Assembly: GCA_024641835.1 (NCBI GenBank)
Contig: JAHECH010000006.1
Location: 1-20,716 of the forward strand
DNA: 20,716 nt
DNA from: Deltaproteobacteria bacterium
GTDB taxonomy: Bacteria; Desulfobacterota; DSM-4660; Desulfatiglandales; HGW-15
Direction: 5' to 3'
The position numbers and the translations under genes are program-made. Below, piece after piece: positions 7,401 to 14,540 of this stretch. The notes beneath the pieces were generated by a model. That model ran no database searches, was not told the origin of the DNA, and saw only the letters and a list, made by a program, of their open reading frames with translations. How positions within the stretch are numbered: the first letter of the stretch is position 1; the number at the start of each line of letters is the position of its first letter.

Positions 7401-8300
7401 TTACGGCACAACCTCTGTGCCGATGCCTTCCTTTGAGAAGATCTCCAGCAAAATCGCGTGCTCCTTGCGTCCGTCAATGATATGGGCCTTTTTTACTCCC
7501 CCTTTCAGAGCTTCAGCACAGCAGGTGATCTTGGGAATCATCCCTCCTTTGATGGTGCCATCGTCAATGAGGATCTGGCAATCTTTCAACCGAACAGTGG
7601 AAATAAGCTTCCCCTCTTTGTCGAGAACTCCTTCTGTGTCCGTCAGAAGGATGAGCTTCCGCGCTCTTAGAGATGCCGCGATACGGCCAGCCACATGGTC
7701 CGCATTGATGTTGTATGTTTCGCCTTTCCTTCCCGCGCCCACCGGAGCAATGACAGGGATGAACTGGCTGGCCAGGAGGTTCTTGAGGAGGTCATTGTTC
7801 ACGCCGGTCACTTCTCCCACCATGCCGATATCAATGATCTCAGGGGGTTGATCATCCCCCTTCTTTCTTATGTATTTCATCTTCTTGGCTGTGATGAGTT
7901 TGCCATCCTTGCCCGAGAGTCCCACAGACTGACCGCCGTTTTGGTTGATGAGGGTTACGATCTCTTTGTTGACCTTTCCTACGAGGACCATCTCCACCAC
8001 ATCCATGGTCTGTTCGTCCGTCACCCTCATGCCATCCACGAATTCCGATTGAATGGACAGCCTCTTCAGTAAACTGCCGATCTGGGGTCCACCCCCATGG
8101 ACGACCACAGGGTTGAGGCCTACATACTTCATGAGAATGATATCCAGGGCAAAGTCCTTCTTCAGGTTTTCATCCACCATCGCGTGTCCGCCGTATTTCA
8201 CGACAATCGTTGCATTGGCGAACCGGCGGATATAGGGCAAAGCCTCAATAAGTACTTTTGCTCTATCCCTTGGGTGCATGGCCATGGCGATCTTCTTCAT
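7401..8300 (-). CDS. argB: N-acetylglutamate kinase, arginine-inhibitable type
   Basis: ArgB phosphorylates N-acetylglutamate, usually the control point of the cyclic arginine pathway. The product has 299 residues. The amino-acid kinase fold shows VVKYGGHAM around K35, VVHGGGPQI at 66-74, RVTDEQTMDVVEMVLVGKVN in the middle, YNINADHVAG for substrate, and GGMIPK near the C-terminus. The N-terminal helix (AKVLIEALPYIRRF) and the C-terminal HAILLEIFSKEGIGT match the hexameric, arginine-sensitive enzymes such as that of Thermotoga, so feedback inhibition by arginine is expected. The ATG at 8298-8300 lies 1 nt after the hslU stop with no clear ribosome binding site, implying translational coupling. 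An internal ATG at 8279 (MHPRDRAK) is an alternative start. Confidence 0.97.
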   Translation of the reverse strand: MKKIAMAMHPRDRAKVLIEALPYIRRFANATIVVKYGGHAMVDENLKKDFALDIILMKYVGLNPVVVHGGGPQIGSLLKRLSIQSEFVDGMRVTDEQTMDVVEMVLVGKVNKEIVTLINQNGGQSVGLSGKDGKLITAKKMKYIRKKGDDQPPEIIDIGMVGEVTGVNNDLLKNLLASQFIPVIAPVGAGRKGETYNINADHVAGRIAASLRARKLILLTDTEGVLDKEGKLISTVRLKDCQILIDDGTIKGGMIPKITCCAEALKGGVKKAHIIDGRKEHAILLEIFSKEGIGTEVVP

Positions 8301-8301
8301 T

Positions 8302-9708
8302 TTAGAGAATATACTTGCTCAGGTATTCGTCCTCGATGATGTCCTTCAGCCTCTCTGCCACATACTTTCGGTCGATGACGACCCTCTTTGTTGCCATATC
8401 CGGGGCACTAAAGGATATTTCGTCCAGGAGTTTTTCCATGACCGTATGCAAGCGCCTGGCCCCGATGTTCTCCATCCGCTCGTTGACTTTGCTCGCAATC
8501 AGCGCGATCTCATCAACTGCGGATTCCTCAAAGACAAGCTCCACTCCCTCTGTGGCAAGGAGGGATTCGTACTGGGTAATCAGCGCGTTCTTCGGTTCCT
8601 TGAGGATACGAACGAAGTCCTCCTGGGACAGAGAGTCGAGCTCGACGCGAATGGGAAACCTCCCCTGGAGTTCTGGCAGAAGATCCGAGGGCTTGCTCAA
8701 ATTGAAAGCACCCGCGGCGATGAAAAGGATGTGATCCGTTTTGACCATTCCGTACTTGGTGGTCACCGTGGAACCTTCCACGATAGGAAGAAGATCGCGC
8801 TGCACTCCCTCGCGCGATACGTCGGGCCCGTACTTGGCCCCGGAGCCTGCAATTTTGTCCAACTCGTCCAGGAATATGATTCCATTTTGCTCGGTCATGC
8901 GGATCGCTTCCTGAACCACATGATCCATGTCAATGAGCTTCTGAGACTCCTCTTGGATAAGAAACTCAATGGCTTCCGGCACTTTTACCCTTCTCTTCTT
9001 TTTCCTCGAAGGGAAAAGGTTCCCGAAGACTTCTTTGATATTGAATTCCATCTCTTCGAGGCCCGTATTGGAAAAAATCTCCACCATGGGCATGCTTCTG
9101 TTGGTCACTTCCAGTTCCACATAGCGGCTATCCAGCTTGCCGCTCCGGAGGAGCCTCCTCAGTTTCTCCCTGGTGGTATCCATCTCCCATTTGTCAGCCT
9201 TGACGACCTCAAGGAGTTTCTCCTTGTCCCCCTCCTCCGGTTCTCGGATCTCTTCCTTTCTTTTGGGCAAGAGAAGGTCCAGGAGCCTCTCTTCGGACAT
9301 CTCCCGAGCTTTTGTTTTGACCTTTTCCTGTTCCTCCTTTTTTGCCATGTTGACCGCAAGCTCAGTCAGGTCTCTGATCATGGACTCCACATCCCGCCCG
9401 ACATAGCCCACTTCAGTAAACTTCGTGGCCTCGATCTTAAGAAATGGCGATCTGGCAAGCCTCGCAAGGCGTCTTGCGATCTCTGTCTTGCCTACGCCTG
9501 TTGGTCCGATCATGATGATGTTCTTGGGAGCGATTTCGTCCCTGAGTTCCCGTGGTACCTGTTGCCTGCGCCACCTGTTCCTGAGGGCGATGGCCACAGA
9601 GCGCTTTGCTTCATGCTGGCCGATGATGTACTTGTCGAGCTCAGATACGATCTCCCTGGGCGTGAGGACTTTCATGAGATCATCTTTGTTCTCGTTCCCT
9701 GTCTCCAT
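8302..9708 (-). CDS. hslU: HslU ATPase/unfoldase subunit of the HslUV protease
   Basis: HslU (ClpY) is a hexameric AAA+ unfoldase that feeds substrates to the HslV peptidase in the cytoplasm. The 468 residues hold TPREIVSELDKYIIGQ at 16-31, Walker A GPTGVGKT at 68-75, the pore-loop motif GYVGRD at 101-106, a charged intermediate (I) domain at about 110-240, Walker B IIFLDE at 276-281, and GRFPIRVEL at about 348-356. The C-terminus ends SKYIL, the hydrophobic tail that in this family docks into HslV. The ATG at 9706-9708 is 2 nt after the hslV stop, with GAGAAGG 7 nt upstream. An ATG at codon 12 (MKVLTPRE) would resemble the E. coli start, but its ribosome binding site is weaker. Confidence 0.98.
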   Translation of the reverse strand: METGNENKDDLMKVLTPREIVSELDKYIIGQHEAKRSVAIALRNRWRRQQVPRELRDEIAPKNIIMIGPTGVGKTEIARRLARLARSPFLKIEATKFTEVGYVGRDVESMIRDLTELAVNMAKKEEQEKVKTKAREMSEERLLDLLLPKRKEEIREPEEGDKEKLLEVVKADKWEMDTTREKLRRLLRSGKLDSRYVELEVTNRSMPMVEIFSNTGLEEMEFNIKEVFGNLFPSRKKKRRVKVPEAIEFLIQEESQKLIDMDHVVQEAIRMTEQNGIIFLDELDKIAGSGAKYGPDVSREGVQRDLLPIVEGSTVTTKYGMVKTDHILFIAAGAFNLSKPSDLLPELQGRFPIRVELDSLSQEDFVRILKEPKNALITQYESLLATEGVELVFEESAVDEIALIASKVNERMENIGARRLHTVMEKLLDEISFSAPDMATKRVVIDRKYVAERLKDIIEDEYLSKYIL

Positions 9709-9710
9709 GT

Positions 9711-10247
9711 CTAAGCCTTCTCTCCGATCTCATGGACGACAATCTGCTCATTCGTATATATGCAGATGGAAGCTGAGATCTTCAGTGCTTCCAGCGCAAT
9801 GCTTGGCGCGTCGAGCGCGGAATGGGCAACGAGTGCCCGTGCCGCTGCCAGTGCATACGGGCCTCCTGACCCGATGGCAGCCACCGATTCATCCGGTTCA
9901 ATCACATCGCCGGTTCCTGATATGATCAGCATGTGTTCACGATCCATAGCCAGGATCAGCGCCTCCAACCTTCGCAAAATTCTATCGGTGCGCCAGTCTT
10001 TTGCAAGCTCTACGGCTGCTCTGGTCAGGTTCCCCTTGAACTTTTCAAGCTTCGCCTCCAGCCTTTCGAACAGATTGAACGCATCAGCGGCCGCGCCCGC
10101 AAATCCCACGAGAACGGCATCCTTGTACATAAAGCGCACCTTGACGGCCTTGTGTTTCATGATGGTCTCTCCCATGCTCACCTGACCATCCCCTGCCATC
10201 ACGGACCTCCCGTCCTTTCGGACTGCAAGAACCGTGGTCCCGCGCAT
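9711..10247 (-). CDS. hslV: HslV threonine peptidase subunit of the HslUV protease
   Basis: HslV (ClpQ) is the proteasome-beta-like peptidase of HslUV. The chosen ATG at 10245-10247 gives 178 residues beginning MRGTTVLAVRKDGRSVMAGDGQ. Removal of a short MRG leader would expose the catalytic N-terminal threonine, as in this family. GFAGAAADAFNLFE, ELAKDWRTDR, AIGSGGPYALAAARAL and SICIYTN follow, all typical. A frame 13 codons longer (to 10286) would hide the catalytic threonine and is translated from a simple repeat, so I reject that start. A GGGAG motif lies just upstream of the chosen ATG. The xerC-hslV-hslU order matches the codV-clpQ-clpY arrangement known in Bacillus. Confidence 0.97.
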   Translation of the reverse strand: MRGTTVLAVRKDGRSVMAGDGQVSMGETIMKHKAVKVRFMYKDAVLVGFAGAAADAFNLFERLEAKLEKFKGNLTRAAVELAKDWRTDRILRRLEALILAMDREHMLIISGTGDVIEPDESVAAIGSGGPYALAAARALVAHSALDAPSIALEALKISASICIYTNEQIVVHEIGEKA

Positions 10248-10258
10248 TCGCTCCCGAT

Positions 10259-10294
10259 CTCTCACTCGTCTCTCGTCACCTGTCACTCGTCACT
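10259..10294. repeat. Short degenerate tandem repeat upstream of hslV
   Basis: The plus strand here cycles through CTCACTCGTC, TCTCGTCACC, TGTCACTCGT and CACT, i.e. imperfect 8-10-bp units built from TCAC and TCGTC. It lies in the 168-nt gap between xerC and hslV, just upstream of the hslV ribosome binding site. It inflates the apparent hslV frame into a biased MTGDERRVRDRER leader. The remainder of the gap (10295-10415) shows no gene or clear signal. Confidence 0.5.
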
Positions 10295-10415
10295 GCTCCT
10301 TTGCCCCTTCCTTCCCTCCGAATTCCGTCTCCTGACTTCTGCCTTTACCTCGTGCCTCAAGTCACGCCAAAGGCGCGACGCTCCTCCAGCCTCCGACGGG
10401 GGGTACGCGCCGCTC

Positions 10416-11339
10416 CTATTTGCTCCTCGGGTGCGCCTTGTCATACACTTCCATCAACCTGTCGAGGGTCACATGGGTGTATTTCTGCGTGGTGGACAGG
10501 CTTGCATGACCCAGAAGCTCCTGCACCGACCTGAGGTCAGCACCTCCATCCAGAAGATGGGTCGCAAAGGTATGCCTCAGGTCATGGGGACTGATGTCCG
10601 TCATTAAACCGCTCTCTCTCCCATATTTCTTGACGATTTTCCCGATACTGCGGGTACTGAGGCGCCCTCCCCTGAAGTTGACGAAAAGGGGTCCCTCCCG
10701 GATATCCCCATAGGCCTTTCTCCTCAGGCCCGCCGTCGATTCAAGATAGGCCTTTACTGCACTTATAGCCTGTTTCCCTACGGGAACAATTCTCTCTTTG
10801 CTCCCTTTTCCAAACACTTTCACAAGGCGCTGATCGAAATCCATGCTACCCAGATTCAGTCCTGCCAGTTCACTCACGCGGATTCCGCAAGAGTAAAGCA
10901 CCTCCAGGATAGCCAAGTCTCTGAGACCCAAGGGCCTCTGTCTGTCAGGCCTGTCAAGAAGCCTGAACATCTCATCCACGGGAAGGTAATTGGGTATATA
11001 TCTCTCTTGCTTGGGCGTTGAGATTTCCCCGGCAGGATTACCCACCTTCAAGCCCTTTTTCTCCAGGAAAGTGAAAAATGACCTGACCGCAGAAAGCTTG
11101 CGTGAAATGGTCGTCCTGCGATACTTCCCGAAAAGCCGGCCGAAGAACTCCCTGATCAGTGGGAAATCGACTGACTCAATGGCCGATCGTGGTTCTTTGC
11201 CAGCCTCCTCTTGTTTTCCCATCAGAAAACCCCAAAATTGCTTCAGGTCGATCCTGTAGCTTCTGATGGTGTGGGGGGAGTACCCCTTCTGGGTTTCCAG
11301 GGCCTTGATGAATTCTTCTATGAGTTGGTCAACCGCCAT
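10416..11339 (-). CDS. xerC: Tyrosine recombinase XerC
   Basis: This tyrosine recombinase is expected to act with XerD at dif to resolve chromosome dimers. The 307 residues match the family. The N-terminal SAM-like core-binding domain spans about 1-95. The catalytic domain carries R154 in CGIRVSELAGL, K178 in FGKGSKER, H252 and R255 in PHDLRHTFATHLL, H278 in LLGHASLSTTQKYTHV, and the nucleophile Y287. Linkage to hslVU favours XerC (CodV) over XerD. It is the first gene of the long minus-strand block and lies opposite a divergent promoter region. A GGAGAAG motif sits 13 nt before the ATG, so the ribosome binding site is weakly spaced. Confidence 0.95.
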   Translation of the reverse strand: MAVDQLIEEFIKALETQKGYSPHTIRSYRIDLKQFWGFLMGKQEEAGKEPRSAIESVDFPLIREFFGRLFGKYRRTTISRKLSAVRSFFTFLEKKGLKVGNPAGEISTPKQERYIPNYLPVDEMFRLLDRPDRQRPLGLRDLAILEVLYSCGIRVSELAGLNLGSMDFDQRLVKVFGKGSKERIVPVGKQAISAVKAYLESTAGLRRKAYGDIREGPLFVNFRGGRLSTRSIGKIVKKYGRESGLMTDISPHDLRHTFATHLLDGGADLRSVQELLGHASLSTTQKYTHVTLDRLMEVYDKAHPRSK

Positions 11340-11374
11340 TCTGAAAATAGAAGGCTTCTCCTATAAAATTATTT

Positions 11375-11402
11375 AATTTAGCACAAATCGATCATTTCGC
11401 AA
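11375..11402 (-). promoter_or_regulatory. Possible promoter for the xerC-hslVU-arg-lys block
   Basis: On the minus strand, TTGCGA (11397-11402) is followed after 16 nt by TAAATT (11375-11380), with TGC directly before the -10 as in extended -10 promoters. Each hexamer matches four of six sigma-70 consensus bases. It lies about 35 nt upstream of xerC in an AT-rich gap. This is a pattern match only. Confidence 0.35.
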
Positions 11403-11431
11403 TCAAAAAATTCCTTTTCCTATTTCTTGCC

Positions 11432-11461
11432 TTGACATTGTTTCATGCATTAAAGTAACTT
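11432..11461 (+). promoter_or_regulatory. Possible sigma-70 promoter for the EF-G-like gene
   Basis: A perfect -35 hexamer TTGACA at 11432-11437 is followed after 18 nt by TAACTT at 11456-11461, a weak -10. It lies in the divergent gap and would give a leader of roughly 145 nt before the EF-G-like ATG. The -35 is strong and the -10 is poor, so the exact start is uncertain. Confidence 0.4.
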
Positions 11462-11567
11462 TTTTATTTCCGGTAGATCATCTCTGCCCTTTATTCTTCG
11501 TCGTCATCTGATCCTCTCTTTGCTGCTTTTTTGGAGGTGTGTTGTCCCGTCTCTGCGAAAATTGATC

Positions 11568-11585
11568 CCCGTGGTCGACCGCGGG
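11568..11585 (+). other. GC-rich palindrome in the leader of the EF-G-like gene
   Basis: The 18-nt stretch CCCGTGGTCGACCGCGGG is self-complementary apart from one wobble pair. It could form a 7-bp stem with a UCGA loop in the RNA, or serve as a dyad operator in DNA. It lies 28 nt before the ATG at 11614, with no T-run after it, so it is not a terminator. Confidence 0.4.
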
Positions 11586-11613
11586 CTTGAGATAATTCGG
11601 AAAGGAACCGATT

Positions 11614-13692
11614 ATGGAAAGAAAAAGTGATCTATTGAGAAATACCGCTTTCATAGCCCACGTGGGCTCAGGCAAGACCTCTCTGGCAGAAGCCATGCTT
11701 TTTAATGGGAAGTCCACGACAAGACTCGGACGCGTTGATGATGGAAGTTCCAATCTCGATTTCGAGCCAGAGGAGATAAAGCGAAGAATCACGATCACCA
11801 CTTCCATTCATCACTGTGACTGGAAAAAACATACCATTAACTTGATCGATACCCCGGGAGACGATAATTTTCTTTCGGACACGAAGGCCTCTCTCCAGGC
11901 CGCTGATGGAGTGGTAGTGGTCATTGACGCCACGGCGGGGGTCAAATTTGGCACCCGAAAGGTCTGGGGGTTTGCGGATGAGTTGAACCTGCCGAGGATC
12001 ATCTTTGTCAACAAAATGGACAGGGAAAGAAGCAACTTCTACGGAGTTGTGGAAGAAATAACGAAGACTTTTGAGGTGAAGGCGACACCCGTATTTCTGC
12101 CCATCGGCGCTGAAGACAAATTCCAGGGACTCGTCGACCTGATCAAGATGAAGGCTTACCTCTATGCGAAAGACGGAACCGGGAACTTTGAGGAATCCGA
12201 TGTGCCTGGAGACATGCAGGACCTGGTCAGGATTTGGCGCGAAAAGATGCTTGAAAACATCGTTGAGGCTGACGATGAAATCATGGAGAAATACCTGGAG
12301 GGGGAAGAACTCTCCCTTCAGGAAATGGAGGAAACGTTCATCAAGGGAATCAAGTCCGGGCTGCTGGTACCCGTTCTAGGTGGGTCCTCAACGCTCAATG
12401 TAGGGGTCCCCCACCTCATGAATCTCATTCTCCAAGGTATTCCTGCGCCCGGTGAAAGGAAAACCCTGGAAGGCAAGAAGCCCGGATCGCAGGAGATCAT
12501 CCGGAGAAAGGCTGCGCCTGATGCGCCGTTCTCCGCCCTGGTTTTTAAGACGGTGGCTGATCCCTTTGCGGGCAAGCTCACCCTTTTGCGGGTTTTTTCG
12601 GGCACCCTCAAGTCGGATTCCACAGTTTACAACGCGAACAAAGGCTCGAAAGAAAAATTCGGGCAGCTTTTGATTCTGGAAGGCAAAAAGCAACAATCCA
12701 CTGAAATGGCTGTTCCGGGAGACATCGTTGCTATTCCCAAGCTCAAGGAAACCGCCACAGGAGACACCCTCTGTGCAGAGAGTGACGCCATCATCTACAC
12801 GCCGATTCAACCGCTCCCGCCTGTCATCTCTTATGCTGTGGAAGCGAAAGTGAAAGGGAGCGAGGACAAGCTGTTTACATCTCTCGCGAGACTCCTTGAG
12901 GAAGATCCTACCCTGAGACTGGAGCGAGATCAGGCCACTTCAGAAATCGTGCTTTCAGGAACCGGTCAGATTCATCTGGAGGCCACATGTGAAAAACTGG
13001 CACGGAAGTTTGGAGTGGAAGTCAACCTGAAACCGTTGAAAGTGCCCTATCAAGAGACGATCAAGAAACCGGTCCAGGGTGTCATCTACCGCCACAAGAA
13101 ACAATCAGGGGGCCGCGGGCAGTTTGCGGAGGTGCATTTTGATGTTTCTCCCCTTGAAAGAGGGGCGGGCTATGAGTTTGAAAACGCCCTGGTGGGGATG
13201 AATGTTCCCCGCAACTTTGTACCTGCGGTGGAGAAGGGGATTCTGGAAGCCATAAAGACCGGAGTCCTCGCCAGCTATCCTATCGTTGATCTCAAGGTCC
13301 GCTTCTACGACGGAAAATCCCATGAAGTGGATTCCTCGGAAATGGCATTTAAGATTGCAGCGAGCATGTGCCTCAAGAAAGCAGTTCAGGATGCGAATCC
13401 TGTGCTTCTCGAGCCGATCATGAAAATGGAAATCATTGTACCTGACGATGCCATGGGTGATGTCATGGGTGATCTCAACAGCCGGCGTGGCCGTGTTCTG
13501 GGAGTGGATACTAAGGGCAGGTATCAGGTGATCAAGGCTCAGGCCCCCATGTCCGAGGTGCTTAAATACGCTATTGACTTGAACGCCCTAACCGCTGGCC
13601 GGGGAACCTTCAGGATGGAGCATTTCCACTATGAGGAAGTGCCCGCCCAACTGGCGGACAAGGTCATCGCTGCGGCCAAGGCAGCAGGATAA
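11614..13692 (+). CDS. Elongation factor G-like protein (EF-G-2/TTHA1498-like paralog)
   Basis: The product is a 692-residue translational GTPase with the full EF-G layout: G domain with G' insert, then domains II to V. Visible parts are P-loop AHVGSGKT at 15-22, switch I RRITITTS at 57-64, DTPGDD at 79-84, NKMD at 133-136, domain IV KKQSGGRGQFAEV near 494-508, HEVDSSEMAFKIAAS, and the domain V pattern DLNSRRGRVLG. Several motifs differ from canonical EF-G: AHVGSGKT replaces AHIDAGKTT, and the catalytic switch-II histidine of DTPGHVDF is replaced by D83. These features match the EF-G-2-like family typified by Thermus TTHA1498 rather than the housekeeping factor of the str operon. GGAAAGGA precedes the ATG. 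No ribosomal protein genes are nearby. Its role in this organism is unknown. Confidence 0.93.
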   Translation: MERKSDLLRNTAFIAHVGSGKTSLAEAMLFNGKSTTRLGRVDDGSSNLDFEPEEIKRRITITTSIHHCDWKKHTINLIDTPGDDNFLSDTKASLQAADGVVVVIDATAGVKFGTRKVWGFADELNLPRIIFVNKMDRERSNFYGVVEEITKTFEVKATPVFLPIGAEDKFQGLVDLIKMKAYLYAKDGTGNFEESDVPGDMQDLVRIWREKMLENIVEADDEIMEKYLEGEELSLQEMEETFIKGIKSGLLVPVLGGSSTLNVGVPHLMNLILQGIPAPGERKTLEGKKPGSQEIIRRKAAPDAPFSALVFKTVADPFAGKLTLLRVFSGTLKSDSTVYNANKGSKEKFGQLLILEGKKQQSTEMAVPGDIVAIPKLKETATGDTLCAESDAIIYTPIQPLPPVISYAVEAKVKGSEDKLFTSLARLLEEDPTLRLERDQATSEIVLSGTGQIHLEATCEKLARKFGVEVNLKPLKVPYQETIKKPVQGVIYRHKKQSGGRGQFAEVHFDVSPLERGAGYEFENALVGMNVPRNFVPAVEKGILEAIKTGVLASYPIVDLKVRFYDGKSHEVDSSEMAFKIAASMCLKKAVQDANPVLLEPIMKMEIIVPDDAMGDVMGDLNSRRGRVLGVDTKGRYQVIKAQAPMSEVLKYAIDLNALTAGRGTFRMEHFHYEEVPAQLADKVIAAAKAAG

Positions 13693-13702
13693 GGCCGTTT
13701 CC

Positions 13703-14200
13703 ATGGAAAGTACCTTCACGGCTGGTGTCCTTACCATCAGCGACAAAGGTTCGCAGGGAAAAAGAGAAGACAAAAGCGGCGAGGTCGCCTTGAGGCTTCT
13801 TCAGGAGAATGGATTTTCCGTCATCAAGAGGAAGATCGTTCCTGACAACCGCCGGCAGATCGTCGAGACCCTTTGTGAGTGGGCTGACAAGGATTGCCTG
13901 TCTCTGATCATCACGTCGGGAGGGACAGGGCTCAGCCCAACCGATCAGACCCCTCAAGCCATGGAAGAAGTGATCGACTACCAGGTACCGGGAATAGCCG
14001 AAGCTATGCGGGCCACCAGTCTCAAAAAGACACCCCATGCCATGCTGTCCAGAGCCATCGCCGGTGTCCGCCGCCGGTCCTTGATCATCAATCTCCCGGG
14101 AAGTCCGGGAGGCGTCCAGGATAATCTTTCGGTGGTGCTGCCTGCTCTCAAACATGGCCTGTCAAAGCTCGGCGGGGATATGTCCGACTGTGCGGTATAA
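13703..14200 (+). CDS. mog: MogA/MoaB-family molybdopterin biosynthesis protein
   Basis: Members of this family adenylylate molybdopterin before molybdenum insertion. From ATG 13703 the product has 165 residues. It opens with FTAGVLTISDKGSQG, carries the MPT-binding TSGGTGLSPTD at 71-81 with the conserved D81, PQAMEEVIDYQVPGIAEAMR, and LPGSPGGVQDNL at 131-142. Length and motifs fit the single-domain MogA/MoaB group; the two cannot be separated safely by eye. The frame extends upstream inside the EF-G-like gene (to 13631), but the family start is the inner ATG, 10 nt after the preceding stop. The ribosome binding site is weak (AAGG), so translation may be coupled. No other moa or moe gene is present, so the pairing with an EF-G-like gene is probably one of convenience. 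Confidence 0.9.
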   Translation: MESTFTAGVLTISDKGSQGKREDKSGEVALRLLQENGFSVIKRKIVPDNRRQIVETLCEWADKDCLSLIITSGGTGLSPTDQTPQAMEEVIDYQVPGIAEAMRATSLKKTPHAMLSRAIAGVRRRSLIINLPGSPGGVQDNLSVVLPALKHGLSKLGGDMSDCAV

Positions 14201-14210
14201 GGTACACGGC

Positions 14211-14540
14211 TCAAGGCCTCTTTTTCTCTGTCTCCTCCTCTATCCACCGAAGATAGCTTTCCATTCCTTCAATCAGAGCTACGGCGCTGATTTCAGGCAC
14301 CTCGTAGGGATGGATGGCTTTTAGCTCTTTTTCGAGTTGCCTGTAGATCTCTCTTCGCGTTTTCATGATGCAGAGCCATTCATCCGCCTCATCCATTTTC
14401 CCCTTCCACCAATAGGTGCTTTTCACGGGTCCAATGACCTGCGCGCAGGCTGCCAACCTCTTTTCCACGAGAGATCTGGCTAACCTATTCGCATCTTCCC
14501 GCTTTTCTGTGGTGGTAGAAACTTGAATATACTCTTTCAT
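14211..14540 (-). CDS. cutA: CutA1 divalent-ion tolerance protein
   Basis: CutA1 proteins are small, very stable trimers related in fold to PII signalling proteins and linked to divalent metal tolerance; their true biochemical role is unsettled. The 109 residues show the family pattern: KRLAACAQVIGPVKSTYWWKG at 28-47 region, EWLCIMKTR at 54-62, and HPYEVPEI at 77-84. The ATG at 14538-14540 overlaps the TGA of the large upstream gene as ATGA, so the two are very likely translated together. The 3' end lies only 10 nt from the convergent mog gene. No metal transporter or regulator is adjacent. Confidence 0.95.
   Translation of the reverse strand: MKEYIQVSTTTEKREDANRLARSLVEKRLAACAQVIGPVKSTYWWKGKMDEADEWLCIMKTRREIYRQLEKELKAIHPYEVPEISAVALIEGMESYLRWIEEETEKKRP

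Noticed and set aside
7126..7851. Plus-strand 241-codon frame across the argD start and argB end
   Set aside because: It spans two well-supported genes on the other strand, and its composition (serine, arginine and phenylalanine rich) is typical of an antisense shadow.
8278..9714. Long plus-strand open frame (478 codons) antisense to hslU
   Set aside because: It mirrors hslU almost exactly, has no recognisable domain, and the opposite strand encodes an HslU with all motifs intact.
14190..14235. Possible bidirectional terminator between mog and cutA
   Set aside because: A short T-rich run follows GGCTCAAGGCC, but the stem is only about 3 bp, so a real terminator is not supported.
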